Part shown: positions 63,020-64,000 of the stretch, piece after piece | How positions within the stretch are numbered: the first letter of the stretch is position 1 | How the letters are laid out: each line of letters opens with the position of its first letter | Source: Cristatella mucedo | Taxonomy: Eukaryota; Bryozoa; Phylactolaemata; Cristatellidae | DNA: 64,000 nucleotides | Reading direction: 5' to 3' | NCBI GenBank assembly: GCA_009760855.2 | Contig: WPIO01000016.1 | Span: forward strand, 5,167,001-5,231,000 | The notes under the pieces: generated by a model | The model's input: the letters and a program-made list of their open reading frames with translations, nothing else | What the model was told of the DNA's origin: nothing | The model's database searches: none | Position numbers and translations under genes: made by a program

Positions 63020-63149
63020 ATGGGTTACAGAGAGAGACAGACAGACAGACAGAGACACAGGGAGAGAGAGGAAGAGACGAGAGAGAGAGAGAGGAGAAAG
63101 AGAGGAGAAAGAGAGGAGAAAGAGAGAGTCAGAGAGAGAGAGATACAGA

Positions 63150-63183
<34 letters not shown>

Positions 63184-63262
63184 CAGAGAGAGACACAGAG
63201 AGACACAGAGAGACACAGAGAGACACAGAGAGACACAGAGAGGCACAGATAGAGAGAGAGAG
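63020..63262. repeat. GA/GACA-rich simple repeat
   Basis: AGACAGAC, GAGAGAGGAGAAAGA and ACAGAGAGACACAGAG sub-arrays in succession. Confidence 0.95.
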
Positions 63263-63279
63263 TGTGTGTGTGTGTGTGC

Positions 63280-63421
63280 GTGCGTGCGTGCGTCCGTGCG
63301 TCCATGCGTCCGTGCGTCCGTGCGTCCGTGCGTCCGTGCGTCCGTGCGTCCGTGCGTCCGTGCGTCCGTGCGTCCGTGCGTCCGTGCGTCCGTGCGTCCG
63401 TGCGTCCGTGCGTCCGTGCGT
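63280..63421. repeat. CGTGCGTC octamer repeat
   Basis: About 17 copies of CGTGCGTC, preceded by a GTGT tract. It grows directly out of the adjacent dinucleotide repeat, giving spurious Arg/Cys/Val frames. Confidence 0.97.
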
Positions 63422-64000
63422 GCTCGTCCTTTTACGGCAGGCAGCTCTTTACCCTTGCCCTCTGCAAGCAGCAGAGTGAAAGCTCCCAAGGTTATTCTGC
63501 CTCAACAGAAATGAGGCTTTTTAACCAGCTCATCTTTTTAATCTTGTGGGAACGGCCTACTTTGACCCTACGGGTAAAGAGACGCACATTCATCCACTGA
63601 CGTGACTCTCTGTGACATCCACTGTTGCGACGGGCTCTGGCGCGACGGGCTCCGAAGCGATGCCGAAGAAGGTTGTGGGCTGTACTATCAAATCAATCGT
63701 GCCTTGGTGACAGCACTGATATTTCACGCTCAGAATTCAATTAGACATCGCTTAAATAGACTTTCGGGACAAGTTCCCGTTCACGGCGGCTGTCTTTAAG
63801 TAAATGAACCGTGCGGTCGATTATATAAAACCCTTTACAGCTTAAAGTATCCAGAATATTATTGCTAAAGTGGCCTTCAAAAAATTAAGAACCTTCAAGA
63901 TTTAACTATTTGCAATAGCTAATTTTTTAAACGACCGTCGTTACAGAGTCAATCGGCTCCGCGAAGGCTTAAATGAGCTTCTCGTGCAGAGGATGTAGCC
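63422..64000. other. No gene recognised
   Basis: Anonymous sequence to the window end; short open frames only. Confidence 0.5.

Overview
The window is animal nuclear DNA, most likely from a protostome and probably a spiralian (mollusc, annelid, flatworm or relative). Coding sequence is broken into short GT-AG (and two GC-AG) exons, non-LTR retrotransposon and tRNA-derived SINE relics are everywhere, and there are long (CT)n, (TATC)n and (CA)n microsatellites. The two genes that can be assembled are a cytoplasmic intermediate filament protein with a lamin tail domain (a protostome-type architecture) and an opsin. No prokaryotic feature, rRNA, CRISPR array or functional tRNA was seen. The species cannot be named from the sequence alone.

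Layout. Positions 1-21600 are mostly degraded transposable elements (LINE family A, LINE family B, SINE families 1 and 2) and anonymous AT-rich DNA with short tandem repeats. Positions 21699-32132 (minus strand) hold an intermediate filament gene: eight coding exons placed plus one linker exon not placed, covering head, complete lamin-length coiled-coil rod, lamin tail domain and a tiny last exon. Its introns contain several hundred bases of (CT)n/(TATC)n and family-B LINE pieces. A GATC-rich repeat lies just upstream, followed by a family-A LINE that itself carries an LTR-like insertion (32700-34350). Positions 34350-47200 are again repeats, including a 13-bp minisatellite and the second copy of a TATA-box-bearing dispersed repeat.

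Positions 47733-52177 (minus strand) hold a five-exon opsin whose splice junctions all agree in phase. It gives 462 residues from the first in-frame Met or 385 from a more opsin-like internal Met. It keeps the retinal-binding lysine, the TM3-ECL2 cysteine pair and the ECL2 glutamate. The DRY/ERY motif is VRY, however, and NPxxY is DGxxL. This is the most interesting object in the window. The rest (52200-64000) has tandem repeats, TE relics and three isolated minus-strand coding pieces: an ShKT-type cysteine exon (59790-59901), an unidentified 109-nt exon (62056-62164) and a 75-codon open frame (57325-57552).

The opsin and intermediate filament genes show no evident functional link. All exon calls come from reading splice signals, phase and family motifs by eye; no alignment or transcript data were available.
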